Positions 43,207 through 53,800 are shown, counted from the first letter of the stretch. The stretch is DNA of 64,000 nt from Acanthosepion esculentum (GCA_964036315.1 OZ038485.1:97241860-97305859); one strand, 5' to 3'. Notes: a model not told the origin generated them from the letters alone. Made by a program: numbers and translations.

Positions 43207-43329
43207 GTTCAAGTTGGTACTAAACAATTTCAAGTTGGACTAATCAATTTCAAATTGATACTAAACAACTTCAAGTTGGACTAACCAATTGGTACTGAAC
43301 ACAAAGCTTTTATTGAAGGAGGAGAACCC

Positions 43330-44048
43330 ACGAATAACGTCGAAGCAGCTGTCAGCTTTGATACAGCAGAGATTCAATATGGTTTCGTATTCCGAATGTG
43401 TTCGACAACATTTGAATGGGCTATTATTCACACTCCAAAAGAGTTTACAATGAGCCGGAGAATGCGAATAGTGATATCAACAAAAACAAACGTCGAGCTT
43501 CTATGATTCCAGCCGACAATATCCCAGTTGTTTACGTTGATGAAACAAATTTTAATTGGTACGGAAGAGCGATCAAGAAAAGGGTATTCACGTAATTGGA
43601 GGGATCAGTAGCCTCGGATTAATCTATCATGAAATCCGTCGAGGGTCATTCAAAAAAGAACCATCTGATACCAATCAGCTGTGCTATTGGTGGCTGACAA
43701 TGCCCCCCCCCTTGCCATGCCTCGCTGGAAAACGCATTTCTGGAACCTGAGTTTGCACATCATCACTTCTTACTACCCGGACTATATAGTCCGATGATGA
43801 ATCCGATAGAAGCAGCATGGTCAATTCTGAAGGCGGGTGTAAAATCCGAGGTAGCTTTGAAGATTCCTCGAGTTCTTCCAGGCGAAGGACGGCGAAATGC
43901 AACACAAACTGAATTTCACAGTGCACAACTTGAGCAAGTGATTGCTAATAATATACAATTAATAACCCTGCCTAAATGTACTGCTCTGTTGACACATGTT
44001 CAGCGATTTATACAGCCAGCCTCGGATCTTGGGGATATGAATTTTTGA
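43330..44048 (+). pseudogene. IS630/Tc1-type DDE transposase relic
   Basis: Broken plus-strand frames carry KRVYNEPENANSDINKNKRR, VVYVDETNFNWYGRAIKKR (first catalytic Asp in VDETNFN), then, after a frameshift, a region equivalent to the second Asp block (NAP followed by CLAGNAFLEPEFAHHHFLLP), then YSPMMNPIEAAWSILKAGVK, in which NPIE carries the catalytic Glu. The last frame is clean for 84 codons (43794-44048) and ends CTALLTHVQRFIQPASDLGD. This is the DDE_3-like fold found in IS630/Tc1-related elements. N-terminal DNA-binding domain not found. At least two frameshifts and a C-run (eight C at 43705) make it inactive. Confidence 0.8.
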
Positions 44049-44164
44049 CATGCACGAGTACATTAATATTCCATAATTCAAGAGTCAGTGACAATAAATA
44101 TTTGCTAGCTCAGTTTCATTGTTATGCCTCATTTGTTTTGTTGAAAAATATATTTGCCAACTTG

Positions 44165-45330
44165 AAATTGTTGAGTATAAATATTGAAGTTGTTTAGTAC
44201 TAGCTTGAAATTGTTTAGTATCAATTTGAAATTGGTTAGTCTCCATTTGAAATTGTTTAGTATCAATTTGAAGTTGTTTAGTACTAGCTTGAAATTGTTT
44301 AGTATCAATTTGAAATTGGTTAGTCTCCATTTGAAATTGGTTAGTCTCCATTTGAAATTGTTTAGTATCAATTTGAAGTTGCTTAGTACTAGCTTCAAAT
44401 TGTTTAGTATCAATTTGAAATTGGTTAGTCTCCATTTGAAATTGTTTAGTATCAATTTGAAGTTGTTTAGTACTAGCTTGAAATTGTTTAGTATCAATTT
44501 GAAATTGGTTAGTCTCCATTTGAAATTGTTTAGTATCAATTTGAAGTTGTTTAGTACTAGCTTGAAATTGTTTAGTATCAATTTGAAATTGGTTAGTCTC
44601 CATTTGAAATTGTTTAGTATCAATTTGAAGTTGCTTAGTACTAGCTTGAAATTGTTTAGTATCAATTTGAAATTGGTTAGTCTCCATTTGAAATTGTTTA
44701 GTATCAATTTGAAGTTGTTTAGTAATAGCTTGAAATTGTTTAGTATCAATTTGAAATTGGTTAGTCTCCATTTGAAATTGTTTAGTATCAATTTGAAGTT
44801 GTTTAGTACTAGCTTGAAATTGTTTAGTATCAATTTGAAATTGGTTAGTCTCCATTTGAAATTGTTTATTACCAGCTTGAAATTGTTTAGTATCCATTTG
44901 AAGTTGCTTAGTACTAGTTTGAAATTGTTTAGTATCAATTTGAAATTGGATAGTCTCTATTTGAAATTGTTTAGTACCAACTTGAAATTGTTTAGTATCC
45001 ATTTGAAGTTGTTTAGTACTAGCTTGAAATTGTTTAGTATCAATTTGAAATTGGTTAGTCTCCATTTGAAATTGTTTAGTACCTGGTTGAAATTGTTTAG
45101 TATCAATTTGAAATTGTTTAGTCTTCATTTGAAATTGTTTAGTATCAATTAGAAATTGTTTAGTACCAGCTTGAAATTGTTTAGTATACATTTGAAGTTG
45201 TTTAGTACGAGCTTGAAATTGTTTAGTCTCCATTTGAAATTGTTTAGTATCAATTTGAAATTGTTTGGTACCAACTTGAAATTCTTTAGTCTCAATTTGA
45301 AATTGCTTAGTCCAACTTGAAATTTAGTAT
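44165..45330. repeat. 21-bp tandem array with 84-bp higher-order unit
   Basis: Units gtttagtatcaatttgaaat(t), gttagtctccatttgaaatt and gtttagtactagcttgaaat(t) repeat in fixed order, giving a four-unit (84-bp) superunit. Because 21 is divisible by 3, several frames stay open: 382 codons on the minus strand (44085-45233, repeating DTKQFQM, ETNQFQI, DTKQFQA, STKQLQI) and 322 on the plus strand. These are by-products of the period, not evidence of a gene. Confidence 0.95.
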
Positions 45331-45362
45331 CAATTTTAGCTTGGTTTTTACCAACTTGAACT

Positions 45363-45847
45363 AGAAATGCTGTCTATAATCTTGATATGCAGGTGTGTGC
45401 GGCCTAACGATTAACAAATTGCGCAGTAAATGACATCATCCGGACGAGTAGTAATGACTAATGAACTTCGACCAATGCGTTCTCCTTTCCCCCATCTGGC
45501 GTAAAATAGAAGGGTAGATTAGGTTTTCTTTTGTCTTGTTTGGCAACCTGACTAGGAATAAGAACAAGTCTGCATTCAAAACGCGAAATGTAATCCACTC
45601 CAACCACAAAACTATCTAAAACGTAAACAAATAATTTTCTAAAGAGGTAATGGATTTTTAAAAATTTATTAATCCGACACAATTTATCACTTTAAATGCT
45701 ATTATAGTCAACACACGTAATTGATTAGACGCTCTGTTTATTTATTACGCAGTATATTTACGGAAATAAATAAATATATTTTTTACAGATCGCGACAACT
45801 GTTAGGGAGATGTAATTAAATATACTTTAAAGTTGAAAAATATTCAG
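45363..45847. other. Unassigned stretch with lead-segment repeat
   Basis: A minus-strand 74-codon frame (45458-45682; includes RLVLIPSQVAKQDKRKPNLP) is not low-complexity but was not identified. 45700-45790 holds a copy of the lead-segment repeat (gacgctctgtttatttatta). Confidence 0.45.
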
Positions 45848-46130
45848 TAGCGGCTCGGATTGAGGAATCGGAGAACCGAGTGGGAATTCCAGTCAGATTC
45901 ATTATATTCACTTACGTGCTAATACCCTCAGGAAAAATATGAATCCTCTTCTTCTCCCCACAGCTATGGTTAAATAGCAGGACAGACCGGGTTTTATAGC
46001 CTTGGATGACAACTGGTCTACCACAGAAAGAAATGACAACCTACTACGGGAAAAAAATCTGCCTCGTCAATCATGTATCGAAAGATACATGATCGCCTAA
46101 GCGCGTATCACGCATGGCACATAACTGACT
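45848..46130 (+). mobile_element. tRNA-derived SINE (family A)
   Basis: Starts tagcggctcggattgaggaa (the first 30 bp of the head are missing) and runs through the whole body to catgtatcgaaagatacatg and cacataactgactgaa. Close to 9818-10102, with an extra agaaatgacaacctactacg segment that the other lacks. Confidence 0.88.
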
Positions 46131-46649
46131 GAATAAGCATTATAACATAACACAAAGAGGCTTTATTGTGGAAAAAGGAATTTCCGACAATAAACGCGCT
46201 TTTTATGTATATATGGTTATTTTTTTAACTTTTATCAAAAATGATATTCTTGTACATGTAGGTATGGATAATATTGTACATTAATTACTTTTTTTTAATT
46301 AATAAATATTTATGCTCAGTTGTTGATATTTTAAAAAAATCTGTTAAAAGTTTGGAATAATGCAATAATAACAATTTTAATTTCATCTCTCTGATGAGTT
46401 CTCTGTGGTGTTCTGTTAATAAATAAAGCATCTACCTAAATACGAGTATCTACGAAAAAATAACATCTAAATCAGCGCGTTTTATTACCGCAGCGCTTAT
46501 GTGGCACATCACGGTAAAGATTGGGCGTTTGGGAAATAACATATAAACCGAAATTCAAGTCTTTGAATTTTCGCGACCCCAGCATTTCGCTACCCGACCC
46601 CATTTGGGGTCGCGACCCATAGTTTAAGAAGCGCTGGTCGAAAGGGATA
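46131..46649. other. Unassigned stretch
   Basis: A hairpin-like ggaaaaaggaatttccgacaata and the segment cgaccccatttggggtcgcg, a perfect short palindrome core at 46595-46615, are noted. The phrase ctatacgacccatagtttaagaagcgctgg type is common at repeat ends. No gene. Confidence 0.4.
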
Positions 46650-47260
46650 AAAACGACTAAGATTGTAAGGATAAGGGAGATGATGAGAAGATATAGGCAA
46701 AAAGTGAAAAGAGAGCGGAGAGTAGATCAAAGAAATTCGAGGTCGCATAGAAACTTAAATTATTAAGCGATAAGAAAATATCCTTAGACACAAAGCGACC
46801 TTAACTGCAATATCAAATCTCCTTTATGGCAATGAATGCTGGACACCCTCCTTACAGATAAAGAAGAGACTTGAAGTGACACTGATGTGGTTCTATCAAC
46901 GAATGCTGCAAACAACACCGGCAGAACCTGTTAATAACACAGAAGTTTCAAGCAAACTTTTATGAAGGACCTACACTGAAACTGATACTCAAAGCCAGAA
47001 AGAGACGGTTGAAATTTGTGGAATACATAATAAGGAAAGAAGGCCTAGAGAATTTAACACTCACAACGTATAGTGTATGCAGGAGAAGCAATAAGAAACA
47101 ACGAGTACATACTCAATTCTTTGAGTAAAAGGATAGCTGAACAAGGCACACGGACAAAAAGCGTAAGCCGAAGGACCAAAAGTTACTACGAGCAACAAAA
47201 GTCAGGTAGCTGTGGAGAGTCACGAACGGCAACATCATAAAAAGGATATAAATTTGTCAG
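46650..47260 (+). pseudogene. RTE-type LINE C-terminal fragment
   Basis: Broken plus frames read LLYGNECWTPSLQIKKRLEV, TLMWFYQRMLQTTPAEPVNN, then LKARKRRLKFVEYIIRKEGL, then RSNKKQRVHTQFFE-type sequence and WRVTNGNIIKRI. This is the conserved end of the RTE-like endonuclease-reverse transcriptase. It starts near ataagggagatgatgagaag, a segment that recurs at 47950. A TAA microsatellite at 47298 follows the tail, as expected for RTE elements, which often end in short tandem repeats. Confidence 0.88.
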
Positions 47261-47296
47261 TACTTCTAAGATCTGTACAGACACATCTATGACTGC

Positions 47297-47297
<1 letters not shown>

Positions 47298-47352
<55 letters not shown>

Positions 47353-47383
47353 TATTATTATTATTATTATTATTATTAATATG
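47298..47383. repeat. (TAA)n then (TTA)n, self-complementary
   Basis: AAT units to 47350 followed by ATT units to 47380, so the two halves can form a hairpin. Confidence 0.95.
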
Positions 47384-47949
47384 AAGCAATCATAAAAGGT
47401 GGGAAACCCTGTTCGCTGTGCAACTGTTAAATAATAGTTAAACAAACAAACAAAAGGAAGTGTATCTCAGCGCCGATGTCCGGAGGTTGACCTTCGGGGT
47501 CAGATGTAAGACATAATAAGGAAATCGATTTTGATTGAATGAGCTAGTGTGGGAATGATAGACAGAGAAAGTTTTTTTTCCGGTGAGTCGAGTCTTGACC
47601 TTCAAGCAATGTAGACGTGTTCTCTTTCGTGTCTGAAATGGCTCCTCGGTGAGAGCGGGGTGACCGCTACTGGATAGTTAGTACATGTCGACATTAATAA
47701 AATAGTTAACATTCTCAGTGTTGAGATCTTTCATCTCTGGACCCAAAACATCTAGCGATCACCGGCCGAAAGAGAAGCAGCAGCACAAGAACATAAGCCA
47801 AGCCAATTCTGTCACAAAAAGAGAAACATCACAATTTCTTCAGAAGGTGTCAGTTGTACTGATTCCCAATTAATATGCCTCATCCAATGTGGTACATGAT
47901 TTGATGTATGTAGGTCACACAACGGAAAAATTGAATAAAAGATTTAAAG
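47384..47949. other. Unassigned stretch
   Basis: Segments such as acatctagcgatcaccggcc and ccatccaatgtggtacatga-like sequence near 47750-47920 may derive from a Penelope-like element (cf. C-x-C...YVG: tgatttgatgtatgtaggtcac reads LIYVGH), but frames are too broken to assign. Confidence 0.35.
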
Positions 47950-48190
47950 GTTTAAGGATAAGGGTGATAATGAGAAGATACAGACAAAATGTGAAAAGGG
48001 AGAAGATAGTAGTTCAAAGAACTGTGAGGAGGGATAGAAACTAAGCAAGTTATTAAGCCATAGGAAAATTTCCTTACAAAGGTACTTGAATTGTAATATC
48101 TAATTTCCTTTATGGCAGTGAATGCTGGATAATCGCCTTACCGATATAGAAGAGACTTGAAGTGACAGAAGTAATTAGTGGGACAGATTG
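47950..48190 (+). pseudogene. RTE-type LINE fragment, shorter second copy
   Basis: Repeats the segment order of 46650-46890 (gataatgagaagatacagac, tcctttatggcagtgaatgc, agaagagacttgaagtgaca). 3'-truncated after the ECWI..LTDIEET-like segment. Confidence 0.8.
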
Positions 48191-48489
48191 GGTCCTGTAG
48201 CCTTTGTTGGCATCTAGTTTACGAGAAGGAAAACTCTGAATTAAAGAGAGGGTTGGAATTGCCCAAGGCGCACAAACCACTTCTGCTACGTCTGCGGTAC
48301 ATGTGGTGCATATACGACTCTAATGAGTAACGGGTCTCGTGTCGTCACAATTTTTAAACATAACTTGTAGAAGACATACTTGCGAAATATTCTGGAATAT
48401 TGTCAAACACTGGGTATTTTTCTTTTCTTAATTCTCGCTCTTTAAGTGGTGAAAATTATTGTAAGAGTTACGTCAATCATTTTTCTTTT
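48191..48489. other. Unassigned stretch
   Basis: Possible scrap of family A SINE sequence at 48175-48235 (ggacagattgggtcctgtag...catctagtttacgag). No gene. Confidence 0.4.
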
Positions 48490-48490
48490 A

Positions 48491-48559
<69 letters not shown>

Positions 48560-48593
48560 AAGAAGAAGAAGAAGAAGAAGAAGAAGAAGAAGA
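48490..48593. repeat. (TAA)n then (AAG)n
   Basis: ATA units to 48530 then GAA units to 48592, giving poly-N/poly-K frames that are artefacts. Confidence 0.96.
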
Positions 48594-48724
48594 TCACCCT
48601 ACTAGGAACATCCAATATACTTAGAAAAGTGCTATAAATTAAATGACAATTCTCCTATAGGGCCCAAAGACCATAGTTTGGTCCCAGCTCTATAAGATAC
48701 AAAGCAGGAAACATAACATACACA

Positions 48725-48725
<1 letters not shown>

Positions 48726-48778
<53 letters not shown>
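48726..48778. repeat. (TAA)n microsatellite
   Basis: About 17 ATA units. It is followed by tgccctgatgcagcaccaga, a dispersed repeat head also seen with TTA repeats near 14731. Confidence 0.95.
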
Positions 48779-48779
<1 letters not shown>

Positions 48780-49269
48780 GCCCTGATGCAGCACCAGACA
48801 AGGCTTTCGGGGTTTCGCATCTTAACTAATTGGATATATTAACAGGTTCACCATTTCCTGATTTGTCATGTCCCCTACGGGTTGAGGAACGGTGCATCTC
48901 TGTTCATGGATGTGACAAGTGTGGAAGCATCGTGGTTGCCTGTCGACAGGTATTTGTCTAAATTTAAAGTTAACAACCTGGACGACTTGAGAGTCACATC
49001 TAGGTACTTAGGAACACCTTCAATCGGAGATAATCAGGGTTGAGTAGCTTAAACGATTTGAAGGATTTTCTAACAGAGCCCTACCGGCTAATGGTGTGCT
49101 TCTTCTATCAAAGCCTGTCATTATATCCTAGACTGGCACCATATTGAAGGCTGTGGTGCATGTGCCTGAAATACCCTTTTCAGTCTGGTTGTCATGGTGG
49201 GTACATTGGACTTTGTATATTTCTACACCGACATCGCTTTTTTGGTGTATTGTGATACTCTCTGATTCA
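48779..49269. other. Dispersed repeat body, no gene
   Basis: Contains catctaggtacttaggaaca and ccttcaatcggagataatca, shared with 20430-20460. Otherwise unassigned. A 77-codon plus frame runs into a microsatellite. Confidence 0.5.
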
Positions 49270-49330
49270 ATGTTGCTACTACTACTACTACTACTGCTAC
49301 TGCTGCTACTACTACTACTACTACTACTAC

Positions 49331-49363
<33 letters not shown>

Positions 49364-49373
49364 TAATAATAAT
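49270..49373. repeat. (CTA)n/(CTG)n then (TAA)n
   Basis: TAC units with a few TGC units, then TAA units. Confidence 0.96.
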
Positions 49374-49409
49374 CTAGAAAGATGTGGATGATTGTCAAAA
49401 CAATTGAAC

Positions 49410-49527
49410 TTACGGTCATATCATGTCGAAACACCGGTTCCCATAACGATCGGCAAAGTTAAGCAACGTTCAGCCTGAACAGTACCTTCATAGGTGACAG
49501 CTTGAGAATACCAGTTCCTGTAAGCTT
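49410..49527 (+). pseudogene. 5S rRNA pseudogene or 5S-derived SINE head
   Basis: The whole length aligns by eye with 5S rRNA: tacggtcatatcatgtcgaa, acaccggttcccataacgat, cggcaaagttaagcaacgtt, then aggtgacagcttgagaatac and cctgtaagctt. The internal A box (aagttaagcaacg, 49456-49468) is intact and the C-box region is partly preserved. Substitutions throughout and single-copy context argue against a working gene. It is followed at once by a family A-like SINE head, so a 5S-headed composite SINE is possible. Confidence 0.88.
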
Positions 49528-49672
49528 GGATGTGCGGATGGTGTAATGGAGAACGGAAAGACGAGTTCTAATTCCAGTTGGGTTAGATATATTCACTTAT
49601 GTTCAAATATCCTTGGGAAAGCTATGAACCCACTTCTTTTTCGCTCAGATAAGGGTTAATTAGTAGGACTAT
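49528..49672 (+). mobile_element. tRNA-derived SINE (family A), truncated
   Basis: gcggatggtgtaatggagaa...gagttctaattccagttggg is a diverged tRNA-like head, then the body to gggttaattagtaggac, where it meets an opposed copy. Confidence 0.7.
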
Positions 49673-49674
49673 TA

Positions 49675-49968
49675 TTCAGTTATGTGCCATGGGTGATACA
49701 CGCTTAGGCGATCATGTATCTTTCGATACATGACTGACGAGGCAGATTTTTTCACGCAGTAGGTTGTCATTTCTTTCTGCGGTAGACCAGTTGCCATCCA
49801 AGGCTATAGAACGCGGTCTGTTCTGCTATTTACCCATAGCTGGGGCGGAGAGAAGAAGAGGAGCTATACCTTTCCCAAGTGTATTAGCACGTAAGTGAAT
49901 GTAATGGATTCGACTGGAATTCGAACTCGGCTCTCCGATTCCTCAATCTGAGCCGCTCCACCGTGTAT
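49675..49968 (-). mobile_element. tRNA-derived SINE (family A), near full length
   Basis: Minus-strand copy: from the head (gcggctcagattgaggaatc on the minus strand, about 49940-49960) to the tail cagttatgtgcca at 49677. It faces the truncated plus copy just before it, making a tail-to-tail pair. Confidence 0.88.
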
Positions 49969-50114
49969 TAGTAAATCATTATTATGTCGCCCAAAATTAT
50001 TACAGTCTAAAAATATTTACTGGCTGTAGCCTGCAAAAGATTGGTAAGTCGTAAAAGACGAAATGATAAGAGAAAGAAACAAATTAACTGGTACTTTGGA
50101 GTCAACAAAAGATC

Positions 50115-50360
50115 AAGCAAACTTCACTGATGAATAATGAGTTTGATTCTCACTGGCTGTTCGACGATTATAGAACTTCGTTGATAGCAGACTTAGAAAG
50201 AAAACTGCAGGATCTCCTAGACAAGGTGGAAAAAGAAAGCAGGAAGAATGGACTAACTATCAATTTCGATAAAAAGAGAAACAGACCACTATGCGAGGTA
50301 CGTAATGTTGACGTCAAAATCAAACAAGTACATAATCTTAATTGCCTGGGAAGGGCTATA
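50115..50360 (+). pseudogene. RTE-type LINE fragment (segment after YADD)
   Basis: The plus frame (within 50130-50411) reads DLERKLQDLLDKVEKESRKN, GLTINFDKKRN and CEVRNVDVKIKQVHNLNCLG, the conserved stretch following the catalytic YADD of RTE-like reverse transcriptases. The YADD block itself is missing upstream. Frame is open for 93 codons but both ends are cut. Confidence 0.88.
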
Positions 50361-50964
50361 CAGTCATGGGCAAACTGCGGGCCCGACTGGCTTTCTGAAT
50401 GGCTCACCTAATTTCATGTTTCTTAAAATGTTGAATGTTTCTTTTCGTTTTCACTTGTTCACTAACACACTCTCAGGTATAATCACATATATAAACAATG
50501 ATTAAGTATAATGTTACTTGAATTTTGGCAAATTTCGTTGAAGGTAACATTGTCAGTGTTTTAAACCACAAAACTACAAAAGATGATACATGTAAACAAC
50601 TTTTGCCTCAGAAACAGGACACATCGATGAAAATTAATTTTCTTTTATAAATATTTTTGTCTACCCAAATGAATAAATTCGAAACAAATCACATTCATTG
50701 TGTGTTAGTCCTGCTGTTATCAGTGAAAATATTATACAGAGACTTCATTTTTTTTTTTTAATTGTACAAAAATATTTTTCCCAAAGAAAAAATAATTAAT
50801 TTTTCCCCATTTCTAAGGCAGATGTTTTTTTGTTGAGGAAAATGGCTGCGGTAAATTTAATAATAAAAAAGAACATAATTCTTGTAGAAATTCGGCCCCG
50901 CCTTATACCTTAGTGATCCACCGTTCGAAAAAGATTGCCCATTTCTGGGTTATAAGTCATATTG
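50361..50964. other. Unassigned AT-rich stretch
   Basis: Possible short scrap (tgatccaccgttcgaaaaag, cccatttctgggttat at 50915-50955) of a dispersed repeat. No gene. Confidence 0.4.
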
Positions 50965-51540
50965 GAATAGCGGAAGATAGCTTTTATCAACTAAGCAAAA
51001 TATCAAGAGAGAGAGGAAAAGTTCATTAAAACAATATAAAGGCTGGTGAACTACTATGTAATAACAATCCTTCCATATGGCAATAAATTTTGGATAGTCT
51101 CTTCCCGAAAACTAAAACATTATTAAGAAACTTGAAACATTTAGAGACAAAAGATTGTTGAATAGCAAGAAATACTGGATAATTTTCCCACAGATGAAGA
51201 GGAGACCTGAGATAACAGAGGCATGTTTCTACATAAGGATTCTGCGAATACCATGGACGGAATAAAGACGTCCAAGGAGAATGGACACAGAAAGAACATT
51301 TGGAATCGCTTGGAAAGCGATAACGGAAATTTCTGGAATATATAATGAAGAAAGAGAGTTTGGGAAATTTGACGCATACAAGAGATATTGAAGACAAGTC
51401 GGACAGAGAGAAACAGCGAGTACCTCCTTAAATATTTTGTTCGAATGGATGACAGTATGGAGACTAGGAGTGATAGAAAGGGGACAAGTATTACTTAGAG
51501 CTACAAAGGATAGAATGTTATGGTGATCCTGGATCGTCCA
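50965..51540 (+). pseudogene. RTE-type LINE C-terminal fragment, first of a tandem pair
   Basis: Broken plus frames read YYVITILPYGNKFWIVSSRK, KRRPEITEACFYIRILRIPW, then GIYNEERELGNLTHTRDIE and KSDREKQRVPP, and a tail agctacaaaggatagaatgt equivalent to LRATKDRM. The consensus equivalents are VISVLLYGSECWTIS, LEATEMWFYRRMLRIPWTE and LENLTLTG. Minus-strand frames over the same bases are shadows. Confidence 0.85.
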
Positions 51541-52140
51541 TGTTCAAAATGGAAGATAGCTTTTATCAACTAAGCAAAATATCAAGAGATAGGAAATGTT
51601 CATTAAAACAGTATAAAGGCTGGCGAACTACTACGTAATAACAATCCTCCCATATGGCAATAAATTTTGGATAGTCTCTTCCCGAAAACTAAACAAACTA
51701 TTAAGAAACATCAAAATGACTTTAGAGACAAAAGATTGCTGAACTATGCAGTATCGCGCCTCTTTAATTAGCAAGAAATACTGTATAATTTTCCCACAGG
51801 TGAAGAGGAGACGTGAGGTAAGAGAGGTGGTTTCTACAGATGTATTCTGAAAATAACATGACCGAAACAAAGACGTTTAAGGAAAATGGACACTCGGAAT
51901 CAGAAAGCGATAACTGAAATTTCTGGAATATATAATGAAGAAAGAGAGATTGGGAAATTTGACACATACAAGAAATATTGAAGACAAGTCGGACAGAGAA
52001 ACGGAGAGTAACCTCCTTAAATATTTTGTTCGAATGGATGACAGAATGGAGACTAGGAGTGATAGAAAGGGGACAAATATTACTTAGAGCTACAAAGGAT
52101 AGAAAATTATAGTGATCCGAGATCGTCCAGGTTCAAAAGT
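51541..52140 (+). pseudogene. RTE-type LINE C-terminal fragment, second of a tandem pair
   Basis: Repeats 50965-51540 in the same orientation (gaagatagcttttatcaact, aatatcaagagataggaaat, ggagactaggagtgatagaa) with a few percent divergence and a short insertion near 51735-51765. The two together are a direct tandem duplication of about 585 bp. Confidence 0.88.
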
Positions 52141-52790
52141 GACAATGCTCATGAAAAAGAAGCTTGATTCGGGCATTGAGTTCGTTCTATTATTATGAAA
52201 CGTTATTATGACATTATGATAGTTTAATAAATGTCTAGATTTGCTCGGGCAGTGAGTGCGTTCGGGAGGGTGGGTATGACCCGATGATAAGGCCCTGAAC
52301 TAAAGTAGGCTAAGCTTTCGAAACGTCTGCGAATAGACTGGCTACTCAATTCAGCCAATAAAATTTGAGTTACTGGGTTCCTGGAGTCAGTCGTTTCGTG
52401 ACAGGTTATGTTTGTCGTTTTTCATCGTCGTTTTACTGAATGTTAGAAAAACAAAAAAAATTCGGCTGGTTGTCAAGGTTGCCTCTAAACATACAAGAGA
52501 AAGACAGAAGGTGTGGACTATAGTGAGAGGCAAAAAAAAAAACTTACTCGTGAACACGAGCCTTGGGATGGGGGCTGATAACGCACCGACACACACCTAC
52601 AGAAAATACCGATCAGGATGCAGAGCCACGGACAAGCATGAGAAATCACACACACTTTTTCAAGTGCTCACTGAATGTGATAGATACATACCTACCTTAA
52701 TCATGAGAAAGGCTTAGTTGGTGTGCGTGCGTGCATGCGTGTGCGCGCGCGTATGCCGAGGCACGTTCGGTTAAGTTATACATACGTTAC
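52141..52790. other. Unassigned region with possible Penelope-type tail
   Basis: aaagtaggctaagctttcgaaacgtctgcg at 52301-52330 (quoted as aagtaggctaagctttcgaa, acgtctgcg) has the stem plus GAAACGTC wording typical of Penelope-like and related terminal regions, followed by ggctactcaattcagccaat. A 101-codon plus frame (52412-52717) has no identifiable domain. Confidence 0.35.
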
Positions 52791-53049
52791 ATCATCATCA
52801 TCATCATCATCATTATTTATTCAGTTAGCGCATTTTTTCGCCGCCGTGGCCACCACTCCCCTCCATGTCGCAATTGTGGTTCATGGTGACATTCAAGGCA
52901 GAATAGCGCAGTAACTTACCGGTTCCTTTTGCACCAAGAATATTGAGGTTAAACTCGTCCCTTCTCTCAGAAGTTAAAGATTCGAACCTGCAAAGCAGCA
53001 AGTGCTTTGAATGCAGAGTTTTCCTTCTCTTAGACTGGTTGCCAAACAA
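52791..53049. other. (ATC)n and unassigned sequence
   Basis: A short ATC run at 52792-52815. No gene. Confidence 0.5.
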
Positions 53050-53185
53050 TGATATGAGAGCCAATCTGTCCTGCTATTTACCCACAGCTGGAGAGAATAA
53101 ATGGATGCCTATCTTTCCCAAGTGAATGTAATGAACTCGAATGGAATTCGAATTCGATTCCTCAATCCGAGCCGCTAACCATTGC
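53050..53185 (-). mobile_element. tRNA-derived SINE (family A), 5' half
   Basis: Minus-strand head and early body (agcggctcggattgaggaat on the minus strand, then cagctgtgggtaaatagcag). Confidence 0.75.
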
Positions 53186-53227
53186 ACCTCTGTACCTCCA
53201 TCAAGTATAAAAATATATATATAAAAA

Positions 53228-53800
53228 AAAAATATTTACTTGCATTATTTACATTATTCGGACTGTTATCCACATCTTCATTGCCATATTCACAACATTT
53301 CGTCCGTTATACGCTCCGGCCATTTTCTGGTGATTGGAATTTCGAACCGAACCCTTTATCTCATCCACCGGGGTAGATTGTTCTAGTTCCACGTGTCATG
53401 CCTCTTCTGGATGTCTCAGTTAATTCCCTTTAACGGGTTGTGCGTTCAGTGCCAGGCTGCAGCAGTGGTGAACCAAAACTTGGAGAGTTGAGTTAAAGGG
53501 AAATAATTGCGACATCCGGAAAAGGCATGGCACGTGGAACTAGAACAATCTACCTCGGTGGACGAAATAAAGGTTTTGCTTCGAAATTCCAATCACATGA
53601 AGAAGGCCGGAGCGTGCAACGGTCGAAAGGTTGTGAATATGTCAATGAAGATGAGGATAACAGTCCGAATAATGTAAATAATGTAAGTAATCATAATGCA
53701 TCTTCTCAGAGATATAGACAAAAACATATTTGTGCAAATGGCACTTGTTTTGAGGAAAACGGTTGTACTGGTAATCAACGCGTCAAAACGAATGCAACGC
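53228..53800. mobile_element. Palindromic pair of family G composite repeats
   Basis: The left copy (53228-53440, minus) and right copy (53490-53800, plus) share the body in opposite orientations: tctagttccacgtgtcatgc at 53382-53401 against gcatggcacgtggaactaga at 53526-53545. Each has the hammerhead-like half motif (minus at about 53290-53320; plus gaagaaggccggagcgtgca, then cggtcgaaaggttgtg). The 50-bp centre carries ggttgtgcgttcagtgccag. 53527-53811 is open for 94 codons but this is a by-product. Confidence 0.85.

Larger units (their letters stand above)
43207..45362. mobile_element. DNA transposon relic with tandem-expanded inverted ends
   Basis: The left end (43207-43300: ttcaagttggtactaaacaa, ttcaagttggactaatcaat) is the reverse complement of the right end (about 45270-45362: ttgcttagtccaacttgaaa, taccaacttgaa). 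Between them lie a DDE transposase relic (43330-44048) and a 1.15-kb array of 21-bp units (44165-45330) built from the same sequence as the terminal repeat. The left arm has only about 4 units, the right about 55. Confidence 0.8.

Noticed and set aside
44085..45233. 382-codon ORF as a structural repeat protein gene
   Set aside because: The 21-bp period keeps frames open on both strands and the repeat is continuous with transposon terminal repeat; no independent coding evidence.
44165..45330. CRISPR-like array
   Set aside because: No constant repeat with unique spacers; units are contiguous, and the context is eukaryotic.
49410..49527. Functional 5S rRNA gene
   Set aside because: Substitutions in conserved positions, single-copy context and a SINE directly attached; 5S genes normally lie in tandem arrays.
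52412..52717. 101-codon ORF as a gene
   Set aside because: An opposing frame covers much of it, it has no domain, and it includes a nine-A run typical of non-coding sequence.
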